From Scylla paramamosain (lineage: Eukaryota > Arthropoda > Malacostraca > Decapoda > Portunidae), in assembly GCF_035594125.1 (NCBI RefSeq), contig NC_087191.1, forward strand, positions 5,901,967 to 5,965,966: a stretch of DNA of 64,000 bases, given 5' to 3'. Position 1 is the stretch's first letter, and the number at the start of each line of letters is the position of its first letter. Under the pieces are notes generated by a model. It saw only the letters and a list, made by a program, of their open reading frames with translations, was not told the DNA's origin and ran no database searches. A program made the translations under genes and the position numbers. Positions 10,687 through 22,039 of this stretch are shown piece after piece.

Positions 10687-12290
10687 TTACAACTGGACGA
10701 AGAACCTCCAGGATTTTCCTGTTTGCTCTACTAGTCCGTTTGAAGAAGGATGGTAAGCCACAGTGTATGTGTGTTTAATGTTGTACTGTGTACATATACC
10801 TTGTAGGATTTCATTGCGAAATTCAGATCCATTATCACTTAACAACACTCGTGGTGTTGAGTATGGACAAAACAACTTAGTTACTAGCGCATGCGCTACA
10901 TATTTAGCAGATTTTTCCTTTAAAGGTGAGAGAACCACGAACCTTGAAAAATGGTCTACACACACAAGTAGATACTGCGAGCCATTTTGACTTTTGGGTA
11001 ATTGAAGAAGATCAATGGAGACAATGTCCCAAGGTCGCTCAGGTAGTGGATATTCCAGTATTGGTGCTGGTCCTTTTACCGCACCCTTGTGCTTTGCACA
11101 TGATATACACCTGGCAACATAATTTTCTATGTCAGTGCGCATGGTAGGCCAATAATAGCCTTTACGCGCTGTTTGTAGAGTTCGCTCTCTTCCTGGATGT
11201 CCTGCACTTGGCATGTCGTGCACTAAGATAAGTATGACATGGACTAGACTCTCAGGAATGATGTGCTGTTTACTAGACTTTCCCATTTTGGGATTATGTC
11301 GACACAGAACATTGTCTGGTGACATGAAAAATTGAGAGAATGGTATATGTAGACGTGGAAGATTATCTTCTTCGCCTGACTCCAGAGCATGTATGACCTT
11401 AGACCATATTTCATGCTCTCGCTGTGCTTTACTTAATTCCTTCAAGGTGAAGTTATTTACAGGGATCGAGTCACTGACAGCTCCCACAGGCACATTTCGT
11501 GAAAGTGCGTCGGCTACTACATTGGCACGACCTGGCAAGTACTTGACTACTGGAGCAAATTCCTGCATGGTACAGTACCATCTTGCCACTCGTCCAGTTA
11601 AATTTTTCCCTTTGAAAAGTTCAATTACGGGTGCATGATCCGTGTAGACTGTAATTGGATATCCAAGGATAATGTCCTTAAAATGTTTTAAAGCCCAAAC
11701 TACAGCAAGTGTTTCTTGATGAGTGACAGAGTAATTAGACTCTGCTGGATTAAGCACACGACTTGCATATGCTATTACATAGTTTTTGCCTCTGGCATCT
11801 GTCTGCATCAGTACTGCTCCCAGTCCTAGAGAAGAAGCATCCGCGCAAATAATGAACGGCTCTGAATGCTCTGGGAAAGCAAGTACAGGTGCATTTGTTA
11901 ATAGTGATTTTAATTCATTGAAACTTTGTTCATGGAAAGCAACATCCTTTTTAAGGAGTTTAGTAAGTGGGGATGCAATTGCCGCAAAGTTCTTGATGAA
12001 AGGACGGTAATATCCCGCAAGACCTAGGAAAGATCTGACATTCTTCACCGATTTAGGTTGAGGAAACTTCTGTACAGCTATGACCTTTTCATCCACCGTG
12101 TGGATTCCTTCACCATCGACTACATGGCCAAGGAATTTTATTTTGGCTTTTAGAAATTCACATTTAGAAAGCTTTGCTTTAAGTCCAGCTTCTTCAAGCT
12201 TCTGGAGGACTAATTTTAAACTCTCCAGATGGGATTCTTGATCCTTACTAGCGATGATTATATCATCCAGGTATGCAAATACTGTTAATC
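10687..12290 (-). CDS. pol: pol: RT C-terminus, RNase H and integrase
   Basis: The frame is open from the RT catalytic YLDD (12262-12273) through the RT thumb ([15 protein letters not shown]), RNase H ([47 protein letters not shown]) and integrase. The integrase shows the His-His-Cys-Cys zinc finger (HDMPSAGH ... CISCAKHK) and catalytic residues in [17 protein letters not shown] and NGLVEQT (DDE triad). The conventional start listed at 12096 is only a GTG inside the domain; the reading frame really continues upstream. It ends at 10687 by a frameshift. RNase H and integrase catalytic residues look intact, so this is the best preserved enzyme part of the element. Confidence 0.92.
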
Positions 12291-12839
12291 ATTCTCTGGA
12301 ATGTTAAAGGAGCGGATTTTAATCCAAAAGGCATGCGTAACCATTCGTAATGGCCACTAGGCGTACTGAACGCCGTTATTTCCCGTGAAGGGGGGGGCTA
12401 AGGGAACCTGCCAGTATCCTGACAACAGGTTTAAACTAGAGAAAATTTTGTTTCCACGACCTAAGGACATTAGAAGGTCGCTCAGGACAGGTAAAGGATA
12501 ATGATCATCCACTGTGACATCATTAACCCGCCGGAAGTCGATTACCGGCCTGAAAGATTTATCTTTCTTGGGAACCAAAAAGATTGGTGAATTCCAAGGA
12601 GAGCACGATTCTTGAATCACTCCCTTGTCAATCATGTCATGAATCATGTCATCTACAGTCGCCCTCTGACTATGAGGAAGACGATAAGCTGGTATATATA
12701 CTGGCTTAGTGTTTGGTTTTAACCTAATGTGGTGTTCCGCTCGATCGGTCACACCTAAGGATTCTCCAGGTAGTGCCAGGACATTGCGATACTTCCCCAA
12801 TAAGTCCAAGAGCACGGGCCTCATTTCGGGGTAGTCCAC
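12291..12839 (-). pseudogene. pol: pol: reverse transcriptase fingers and palm, motif A Asp to Asn and frameshifts
   Basis: The frame 12839-12357 carries conserved RT blocks: YRLPHSQRATVDDMIHDMI, SPWNSPIFLVPKKD, FRPVIDFRRVND and YPLPVLSDLL. The motif A line reads SSLNLLSGYWQVPL, where the catalytic Asp is replaced by Asn (codon 12429-12431). The frame then breaks at a G8 run (12390-12397) and continues in another frame through [16 protein letters not shown]. It shifts again near 12280 before the YLDD. Loss of one of the catalytic aspartates should abolish polymerisation even apart from the frameshifts. Confidence 0.88.
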
Positions 12840-13479
12840 AACATTGACAAACGAACATAGGGTTGGCGCCTGCCCCAGCAGACTGACTCACCGAAGAGAC
12901 GCAGGCTCCAGGCAGAATACTGGGTTCTGGTACCACTTTATTGTCATAAACCAGGCACTTTCCAAGGAAAAGACCTTGTTTGATCCTTACAGAACTTCCA
13001 GTAGTGTTCACCACCAAAGCATCAGTGACATGACCCTTTCTAATTGTGGAAAGAGTCGATTCAACAGCCAATCGCCTAACATTACCTATACCTTCAAGAC
13101 AGATGTCACTGCCTACAGGAGCTTCTGGAACACGAATTGTAATCCGTTTTGCCACACGAGCAGGAATGTCATAACTGGCATTGACAATTGCTTTTGCTTC
13201 CCTCCATGCTTCTGTTATATCCTTATCTCTCATAGGAGACCGGACAGATGGAATCGTTTGAGGCTCCCCATTGGATCTTTGTCCCTTCCGTGATAAAGAA
13301 CCGTTTCTGGGTTGCCTGGAAACCAAAGGTGCAGGATGTTTCATCCCTTCCAGATGTCGTCCGCAGTACATGACTGTATTTTGCTTTGGATAGATTACTA
13401 TCTGGTGAGATTTCATGGCTCTTAGCCCTAATAAGCCGTCAGAAGGAAGTTTAAAGTTACTGACTACATAGAAATCAGT
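12724..13479 (-). CDS. pol: pol linker: end of protease and protease-RT connecting region
   Basis: The frame 13416-12724 starts at MKSHQIVIYP. Upstream of that Met the same frame reads LPSDGLLGLRA, the terminal hydrophobic motif of retropepsins, and is separated from the protease core only by a TAA (13480-13482). The rest has no named domain but contains conserved-looking VNTTGSSVRIKQGLFLG, typical of the linker before RT in gypsy Pol. Its last part overlaps the RT frame by about 115 bases in another phase, so one frameshift separates them. Confidence 0.65.
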   Translation of the reverse strand, partial: TDFYVVSNFKLPSDGLLGLRAMKSHQIVIYPKQNTVMYCGRHLEGMKHPAPLVSRQPRNGSLSRKGQRSNGEPQTIPSVRSPMRDKDITEAWREAKAIVNASYDIPARVAKRITIRVPEAPVGSDICLEGIGNVRRLAVESTLSTIRKGHVTDALVVNTTGSSVRIKQGLFLGKCLVYDNKVVPEPSILPGACVSSVSQSAGAGANPMFVCQCCGLPRNEARALGLIGEVSQCPGTTWRILRCDRSSGTPH

Positions 13480-13815
13480 TTAAATAAGCTGAGTATGCTT
13501 AGATAGACTTATTGGTAAGGAAATTTTTCCTAAGATTTTCAGGGCTGACCCTGTGACACCAGAAAGATTCAAGTCACTTGGACGGAGTATCCATTTACCA
13601 CCGCGTGAATTCCGTTTCAGAATCTTGTAAGATTCTTCAGAGATCACGTTTACTGTGGCTCCAGTGTCTACAGCCAAAGATAAGCGATGCTTACCTACCC
13701 TAATTGGTAATGCCATTATGTTTGTTTGGTTGTTGGCAGCATTTATGGTTGAATGCACTGACATGTCAGAAGAATCTGCTGCCTCAGCGTCTTGCGCATT
13801 TAGATGTTTTAGTCG
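13480..13815 (-). pseudogene. pol: pol: retropepsin (aspartic protease)
   Basis: The frame reads LSLAVDTGATVNVISEESY, with the catalytic Asp-Thr-Gly-Ala box, followed by a flap-like region and ILGKISLPISL. A TAA at 13480-13482 interrupts it before the DGLLGLRA motif. Upstream coding extends past the first Met (13764) to about 13815 in the same frame, while the gag frame ends at 13826 in a different one. This arrangement fits a gag-pol frameshift site. The protease would process the polyprotein. The active site itself is intact. Confidence 0.85.
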
Positions 13816-13825
13816 GGTTTGTTTA

Positions 13826-14125
13826 CTACTGTGCGCTGGTCTTCCCCGACTGCCTTGTACTGTTCAGGTTAACTCTGGCCTGTTTTTCAATTCTCATATT
13901 GATTATATCTTTACATTGCTCTGATGAGTGTTTACACTGGCCATGTATGAGGCAGTATTGGGTAGCGACGTCCCTGTAGGATCTTGTCCTACCAGTTTTC
14001 ACGTGGGGCGATGCACCTGGTTTTGGTCTAACAGAGATTACCCCCTTTTTTTTTGTTCTCCAAGTCGGATTTATTTGCTGCCAATTTCTGGTCCTTTTGT
14101 TTCTTATAACATCTTTTTTCAACAT
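13826..14125 (-). CDS. gag: gag C-terminal tail in shifted frame, with second Cys-His knuckle
   Basis: This frame overlaps the end of the main gag frame by 98 bases and continues its sense. Residues CLIHGQCKHSSEQC form a C-x2-H-x4-H-x4-C pattern, common after the CCHC in gypsy nucleocapsids. The switch between frames lies at an A9-G5 homopolymer on the minus strand (14041-14054). It may be a real frameshift mutation, a recoding signal, or a sequencing length error. Confidence 0.65.
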   Translation of the reverse strand: MLKKDVIRNKRTRNWQQINPTWRTKKKGVISVRPKPGASPHVKTGRTRSYRDVATQYCLIHGQCKHSSEQCKDIINMRIEKQARVNLNSTRQSGKTSAQ

Positions 14126-15095
14126 GACCTATTTTATGGCAGTACGAACAGACATTTCCAGGCCTTGCCATGGCTGCCGCACAAGGTTGAGATTGGTCGT
14201 CATCCATGAGTGGAGCAACCAATGAGGTTTGAGTTTCCGGAGAGGCACCAGGTAGCCCTCTTTTCTCTCGAATCAGGACTGCAAGGTCAGCTACTGTGTC
14301 TCCCGGTTTAAAACGAAAATGACTTGCGGTTTTCTTCACTTCCCCATTCACCAATGATATGTAAAAGATGAATTCCAGAAGTCTTCTGAAATCTGTTTCT
14401 GTCATACTGTTTCCTTGGAACCAGTTGTTAAGTCGTAAGACATCCATGAAGTCCGTTACGAACTGATGTGTAGGAATTAGAGCTTTCATTTCGTGAAGAG
14501 AGTTAATTTCAGCTGCAAATCTAAGACCCACCTTGGAGGCTAGTACCATGAGGTCAGTTTGACTCTTACCCCCAAAAATGTTCAAGAAATTTTTCTTGAA
14601 ATTTGCATAACTAGTCCCTATTTCAAGCGGACTAAAAGCGCTGGTATTCATCATGTGTGCTGCTTCTCCAGCCAATTTAGATCTGACGAAAGAGATCTTG
14701 TCTTCATCGGTGATAGTATTTGCTCTTGTCATAACATCCTCACACAAACGGATGAAATCATGAGCCCTTTCTTGCGGGTTTTCTCCGCGAAATGCTGATA
14801 TTGTTTCAGGAATAGGAAGTACCTTAAGTGTAGTAGATGCATGCAAGGCATGAGGAGAGCCAGTAGAGGCTGAAGCAGAAGCATTAGGATTAGCCATGGT
14901 TGCTGCTGATAATGATGGGTATTTATTCCCTGATCTTGTAATCAACATGTTTCCGTCCTCATGAGGCAGGGTATTTTCCACTGTAGTGGGTTTTGGTTCC
15001 GTTGATAGTGCTTCTGATGATCTAGTGCCACTATTTTCCGCTTGGAAATGACACTCCAGTTCATAAATTTCAGCTAACTTCTCAGCTTTAGCCAT
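14028..15095 (-). CDS. gag: gag polyprotein of the env-bearing gypsy element
   Basis: The 355-codon frame begins with ATG 15095. After a variable Ser/Ala-rich N-terminus it contains a capsid region with LPIPETISAFRGENPQERAH and DFIRLCEDVM, and the helix-rich stretch FVRSKLAGEAAHMM. The nucleocapsid has a perfect zinc knuckle CSYCHKIGHVEKRC (C-x2-C-x4-H-x4-C, codons at 14109-14150). Gag would assemble the particle and package RNA. The frame ends at a TAG/TGA-type stop just after the A9-G5 run where the next frame takes over. This is one of the few long uninterrupted frames in the window. Confidence 0.88.
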   Translation of the reverse strand: MAKAEKLAEIYELECHFQAENSGTRSSEALSTEPKPTTVENTLPHEDGNMLITRSGNKYPSLSAATMANPNASASASTGSPHALHASTTLKVLPIPETISAFRGENPQERAHDFIRLCEDVMTRANTITDEDKISFVRSKLAGEAAHMMNTSAFSPLEIGTSYANFKKNFLNIFGGKSQTDLMVLASKVGLRFAAEINSLHEMKALIPTHQFVTDFMDVLRLNNWFQGNSMTETDFRRLLEFIFYISLVNGEVKKTASHFRFKPGDTVADLAVLIREKRGLPGASPETQTSLVAPLMDDDQSQPCAAAMARPGNVCSYCHKIGHVEKRCYKKQKDQKLAANKSDLENKKKGGNLC

Positions 15096-16156
<1,061 letters not shown>

Positions 16157-16832
16157 TGTTCCGGTGTGGTTTTGAATTATCAATTACCACTGGACACTGT
16201 TCATTAGTTTCTTACCTTTATATAATAGGTAAAGTCACTCTTGGTGAGTTTCTGTGGTTTTCAGGTGAATGTCAAAGGTGAACGTATAAAAATATGTATA
16301 TTTAGATATATGTACAGAGTTCTGGAGAAGGGTGTGGTGCGTACGGGACAACGGATGTCCTCTGCGTGGTACAGCGTTACACCCTGGCAAGAGACTGCCG
16401 GAGCCGGCACAAGGGACGCTTAGCGCCTTCAAAAAGTGCTGACAGTAGAAATAGGGGCGGGTTGACCGCACTCACAGTACATGAATATATTCATAATTAT
16501 TACTCTCTAATTACATAAATAAGGCAAGGGAAAAGCTACTTATAACTAAGAGTAATACATGCCAAAATACATTAGGGAGAGATTAACTATGGAGAATACT
16601 TAGATACTATAATGCAGGTGCTACCGATTACTTATCGATGGCAATAAAAGGAGTATGGAAAGTTCCATGGTGTGTGTGTGACGTAGGGTGGCGTGATCAT
16701 ATCCGCCCCACCCTTATGCCCCAACACCCACTATCTACACTTATGCATATGTATACATACACTTATATTGCTAATCAGGCAAGGCATTATAAATACAATA
16801 CATATTATTATTAATTATGTGACACCGTTACA
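16157..16832 (-). repeat. 5' LTR of the env-bearing gypsy element
   Basis: This 676-bp LTR has TG...CA ends and matches 7667-8344 except for seven substitutions and a 2-bp deletion. In the transcriptional sense (minus strand) it drives the element and is followed by the primer-binding-like site. Promoter and polyadenylation elements were not pinned down. Confidence 0.97.
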
Positions 16833-16905
16833 AATCTACCTATCTTTGTGTCGTCCGCAAATTTACTAGCATCAATTAAGGCATTGGAAAACAAAGCATT
16901 CCCAA
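16833..16905 (-). mobile_element. CR1 LINE copy A, 5' end of the truncated element
   Basis: On the minus strand this reads into the RT motif C region (AGTAAATTTGCGGACGAC), matching 44139-44160 of copy B, and joins to 7666 when the provirus is excised. The LINE is 5'-truncated just upstream, near an A-rich tract. Confidence 0.8.
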
Positions 16906-17329
16906 CAGAAAAAAAAAAAAGTTCGAATCGACTGAATCTAAAAAAAAAAAAAAAAAAAGATAAAAAAATAAAAGTAAAATCGTTAAGAAAACGTTAAACC
17001 TTGCTAATCAAACCTAAGCAAAGCTAACCTAACATATTAAAAAAGTTGTTGTTTAGTAAGGAACATTTCTCTGCAGGCTGATATTCTTGCACTTCACCAC
17101 TTTCACCATTGCAGATCGTGATGACACTATGGTAGTTGTGTTGGAAGAGGAAGAATTCAGACAGAAACATATCAATTTAATTGCAGTGATGAAAGTGTAG
17201 AAATAAAAGGGAATACTGATATTTTGAGATGTTATTTAGTAGTAATGGCAGGTTCAGAAGAAGACAGCAGGAATATATTGAGGTAGCCACAAGAGTAATG
17301 AACGAGTAGAGCGTCACTGGTAAATACTG
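16906..17329. other. A-rich unassigned interval
   Basis: Two poly-A tracts (about 16910-16970) are followed by sequence with no recognised motif. Confidence 0.5.
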
Positions 17330-17620
17330 GAAATGTAGGAAATGTAGGCCTACAATTGTAACTCTTGGTTTATGGTGATACCTGTAATGGTATATGGAAG
17401 TGAAGTGCGGGGATATCTTGTAACAGGAAATGAAGAAATTTTACAGACGAAGTTTTTGAAACATACATTATGTCTACAAAGAAACATGTAATAACATTAT
17501 TTATGGTAAACTTGGGGTCTACCCACTTAAAGTTGATACCAAAGTGAGTTGTTAAGCATTGGATCAGAGTAATAACTGGCAAACATGGAAAATTATCTGA
17601 TGTCATGTATCAGTTGTCGC
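17330..17620 (+). pseudogene. C-terminal remnant of a LINE reverse transcriptase
   Basis: The plus strand reads VMVYGSEVRGY, then EEILQTKFLKHTLCLQRN, then after a frameshift GVYPLKVDTK and HWIRVITGK. This succession is typical of LINE C-termini (YGSEVWG ... LK ... ELG..PL). It is neither the CR1 nor the jockey-like family seen elsewhere here. It ends abruptly where gypsy copy 2 begins. Confidence 0.55.
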
Positions 17621-18589
17621 TTCGAGGAAGCCGACATCCATCAACACATACTACACTTTTCGGGTCCAGCACCTGACAAGTACTACACTGTGCTACAAGT
17701 ACTGTGACTGTGACAAGTACTACACGACAACACTGTGGTTGCTTTCCGAGAGGCAAACAACACACTATCACCGGCAGACTTACACGGCTGTCTCAACGCT
17801 GCGCCTTACCGTTCGGCTTAATAATTTCATGACAACTCGTCCCGGAAGGTGGAATCGGGCGAACAACATCACAAATCACTCCCATAACAGGGGAAACAAC
17901 ACCGGCCATATCACAACTGGGAGAGACCCCGGCAAGAGGTCATCAGGCTTTCCAGCCTGACACGCGCGGTTACGCCCAACAAACGGGACCACCCCTGGCT
18001 CTCAGAACCGCGCCAAACGCTCCCAAGTAAAGTAAAGCGGACTCCAAAACGACGAATCACCAGGACACTATGTGCTTCTAGGATCCGTGTCTCCTTAATT
18101 GCTCCAAACCTCTGTCCTCCTCTTTCCGCCGGTTATTCACAATAGTGTTGCTCTCAACACACTCTGCCTGACTCTGTTTCTTTGCTATCCACTCCTGCCT
18201 TGGCACGTAGTGGGGGCAACACATACATGAGGGACAGAACCCTCCTTAAATATACTGACAGCTGTTGCAGCAACTGCCACCACGGGTGGCTCACCAAATG
18301 AGCAAACACCCATCGTGTCTGATCCCGGTAGGGGAACAGCCTGCTCTCCCACCTCCGGTGCACCCCTCAGGGGAGGAAACTTTGCCTCCCCAGCTGAGTC
18401 AGGAGTCTCCCCACCCTTGGCAGCGACCCCTAACACACCAGACACAACTGACTGGGGCGCAAACTAAGTACCGGAGCTCACAGCCTCAACACCAGGCGAT
18501 AACTCCACCTGAGTGCAAATTCCGAGAGGCTCCACAGGGTGAGGCAAGCCATCAAACAACCAACCCAAACTCATCACTCCAGCCTCATC
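17621..18589 (-). pseudogene. Region downstream of gag in gypsy copy 2, function unknown
   Basis: It aligns with 1541-2560 of copy 1 over its full length, including the non-coding-looking end near GGATGTCGG. Frames at 18445-18185 and 18363-18154 carry short conserved peptides but no named domain. Frames are broken differently from copy 1. Confidence 0.45.
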
Positions 18590-19183
18590 CTAGGCAACAC
18601 TTTCACCAAAGTCAGGTACTTCTTGCAGTGGCCCCGCGCTTTTGCAGTCAGCCCTAGCACACTGATTCAAAGACGAGTCTGACTCTGAATCGTCAAAACC
18701 CTCGCCAGCAGTGGTACCAAATATAGCCCGGATCTCATCACCTTTCTGGTTCCGACCCTGGGACACTACCAAGGCTACCAGTTTCTGGGGCGTCTTGGAA
18801 GCTGTGGCTGTTACTAATTTGAGACAACTGAATTTGAAGTGTCCCGTACTCTTACAGTAATAACACGTGGGCTGCACACTAAACCTGGGAGTGCTGTCTT
18901 GCATGCTCCCAGATTGTCTCCATCGTGGACTGGGTGGTAATTTACTCGTATTACCCAAAGGGCTGACTCGCCCTGACTTGTTAATGGAACCTCTATTATA
19001 ACGTGGACTCCCAGACAAACTGGCGGCGGCCGCACAGCCAGACACATCATTAGCCCCACCAGACTTACCACCAATCCACCGTGGCACATGCCGGTGCTCC
19101 AACTGGTCATCTGCCCACATAGCCGCCTCCTTCAAGGTTTTAAACCTTTTTTCATGAAGCAACGGCACTAACTCCTTGGCCAC
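18590..19183 (-). pseudogene. gag: gag C-terminal half with intact zinc knuckle, copy 2
   Basis: The 197-codon frame starts KELVPLLHEKRFKTLKEAA, the end of the SCAN-like capsid. A Ser/Gly/Arg-rich spacer follows, then CYYCKSTGHFKFSC at 18824-18865, an exact C-x2-C-x4-H-x4-C knuckle for RNA binding. It ends in acidic serine-rich GFDDSESDSS. No protease motif follows. The Met is internal; the true protein continues upstream in other frames (19230-19918). This is the best preserved portion of the element. Confidence 0.7.
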
Positions 19184-19229
19184 ATTAATAAACTGCTACA
19201 TTAAAATGAGTTCAATTAACTCACAATAA

Positions 19230-19918
19230 GAGGTGTCCTGCTCGCTAGCAATCCATTTCACAAACGTCTCCTCCAAGAAGCGAGCACACTCAAGATAGGA
19301 GTTACTGGGCCTTTTCTTCTATCCACGAAACTGCAGCCTATACGCCTCCAGCCGCATCTCATAAGCCCTCAGGATCTCAACCTTAAATTCCTCATAATCC
19401 TCCAAATCCAACTGTCATCCAATCATACACCTGCGAGGCCTTACCCTTCAACATATTGGCAAAATGGCCAACCCATCTCTCCTGAGGCCAATCAAATTCT
19501 GAAGCTTTTTTCTCAAATCTCCTAAATTATTCGGATACCTTTTTTTCATCAAACTCTGGTATCAACTTCAAACTCCTCATCATCTGGCTCACCATCTGGC
19601 ATCTCCTTCCCCTCTCCTCAAACCATGAGGTGAATCATCTTCAATTCGACTCTTCTCCAACTCAAATATCCTATTCTTCTCCGCCTCCTCCCTCTCATAC
19701 ATTGTCACCTTCTCCTTTGCTTCTAGCAATTTCAGCTTTTTCTCCTTCTCGACCTTAAGCCTCTTAGCTTCCCTCTCGGCTCCAAGCCTCCTGGCTTCTC
19801 TAACCTCCTCAGTCTTTAATCTCTTATTCTCAGCTTCAGCTTTCAACTGGAGCCTTCTTAATTCTCTCTCCCTCTCGGCCACAAGCTCATCTTCAACTTT
19901 AATCTCATCTCAGACATG
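19230..19918 (-). pseudogene. gag: gag N-terminal coiled coil and SCAN-like capsid, copy 2
   Basis: An open piece at 19882-19589 is a Glu/Lys/Arg-rich coiled coil (LKTEEVREARRLGAE and similar), matching copy 1. Downstream, in changing frames, the capsid reads FEKKASEFDWPQERWVG and LKGKASQVYD, codons deleted from copy 1. An ATG at 19918 could be the original start but is out of frame with the coiled coil. At least three frameshifts occur. Confidence 0.6.
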
Positions 19919-20269
19919 CCTTCGTTCTAGGAGAAGCCACCAACGCTGCGGGCAGGGCTAACACGGCCGTGGAAGCTGTGTGTGGGACTAGGTGTCCTCA
20001 AGCCGAATTGGGCTAAATCTACACTGCCGCTCCCAGCAGAGGTAGGGGACTCAGGTCGCGAGTCATCCCTGCTACCAGGCCTGCCCTCCATGGCTTACAC
20101 TAAATGTGGGCACACACAAGACAATAAAATAAACAACAAACTGTCTTCTCCATGTGACGATGAAGCTCCCAGCAATCCTGGCGAGGTCGCCACCTCCTGC
20201 GTGGAATCAGTGCAGGTCTCAAAGATGAGTGTACAGGGTCCCTTGTTACTCCTGCACCCTTTTCAATAC

Positions 20270-21150
<881 letters not shown>

Positions 21151-21260
21151 CCGCTCTCAGAGTTGCCAGAAACTGCACTTGGAAAAAGGAAAGTCCTGCT
21201 TTAAAAAAAAAAGAATATTGGCCCCCAAAAAAGGACATAAAAAAAAATAAATAAATAAAT

Positions 21261-21437
<177 letters not shown>

Positions 21438-21487
21438 CGTAATGCGTAAATGTAGTCAAATATATTCCTCTGACGATGTTGTAAAAA

Positions 21488-21770
21488 CTGCTTTTACTCT
21501 TTCATACTGCCTCATTTTGAGTACTGTCATTCTGGTTGGATTTTGGCAGCTGAGTCTAACTTAAAACTTTTAGATAGAGCATTCAAGCAGATTAAATTTC
21601 TTCTTCCTAATCTTGAGATTAATCTTCGGCATCGCCGTTTCGTGGGATCATTGTCTTATTTCTTAAAAATTATGGACCCTCATTTGCCTGCTCTCTCACA
21701 GTCAGCACGTGATACACGATGATCCTTGAGTCTGAATGACCGCTCCTTGTCTGTGTTTATAAGTGAATAA
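21488..21770 (+). pseudogene. LINE reverse transcriptase C-terminal remnant
   Basis: The plus frame reads [18 protein letters not shown], then [17 protein letters not shown] and LRHRRFVGSLSYFLKI. This is the C-terminal region after the RT palm found in jockey/CR1-like LINEs (PHLEY ... LD ... HRR..GSL). A stop follows near 21720. It is too short to assign a clade, and its sequence differs from the two LINE families with several copies here. Confidence 0.6.
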
Positions 21771-21771
21771 C

Positions 21772-21773
<2 letters not shown>

Positions 21774-21863
<90 letters not shown>
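21774..21863. repeat. (GA)n microsatellite
   Basis: Perfect GA array of about 90 bp. Confidence 0.98.
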
Positions 21864-21866
<3 letters not shown>

Positions 21867-22039
21867 TTGGTTATGAAGTAACGCAACACTTAGGCCTACG
21901 TTGTTACACCTATAAATTTCTACATACCAGTATTTAAAAAAAATCAATGCTGAAAATTTTTTTCAAAGGAATCCCCTTCGTCTGAAGCTACTGAGGTATT
22001 TGTAGCCTGTTCATCTACCACCGTTTCACTTGCTACCTT

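Noticed and set aside
12844..13293. 149-codon plus frame within gypsy pol
   Set aside because: Lies antisense to the protease-RT linker, whose sense strand shows the real pol order.
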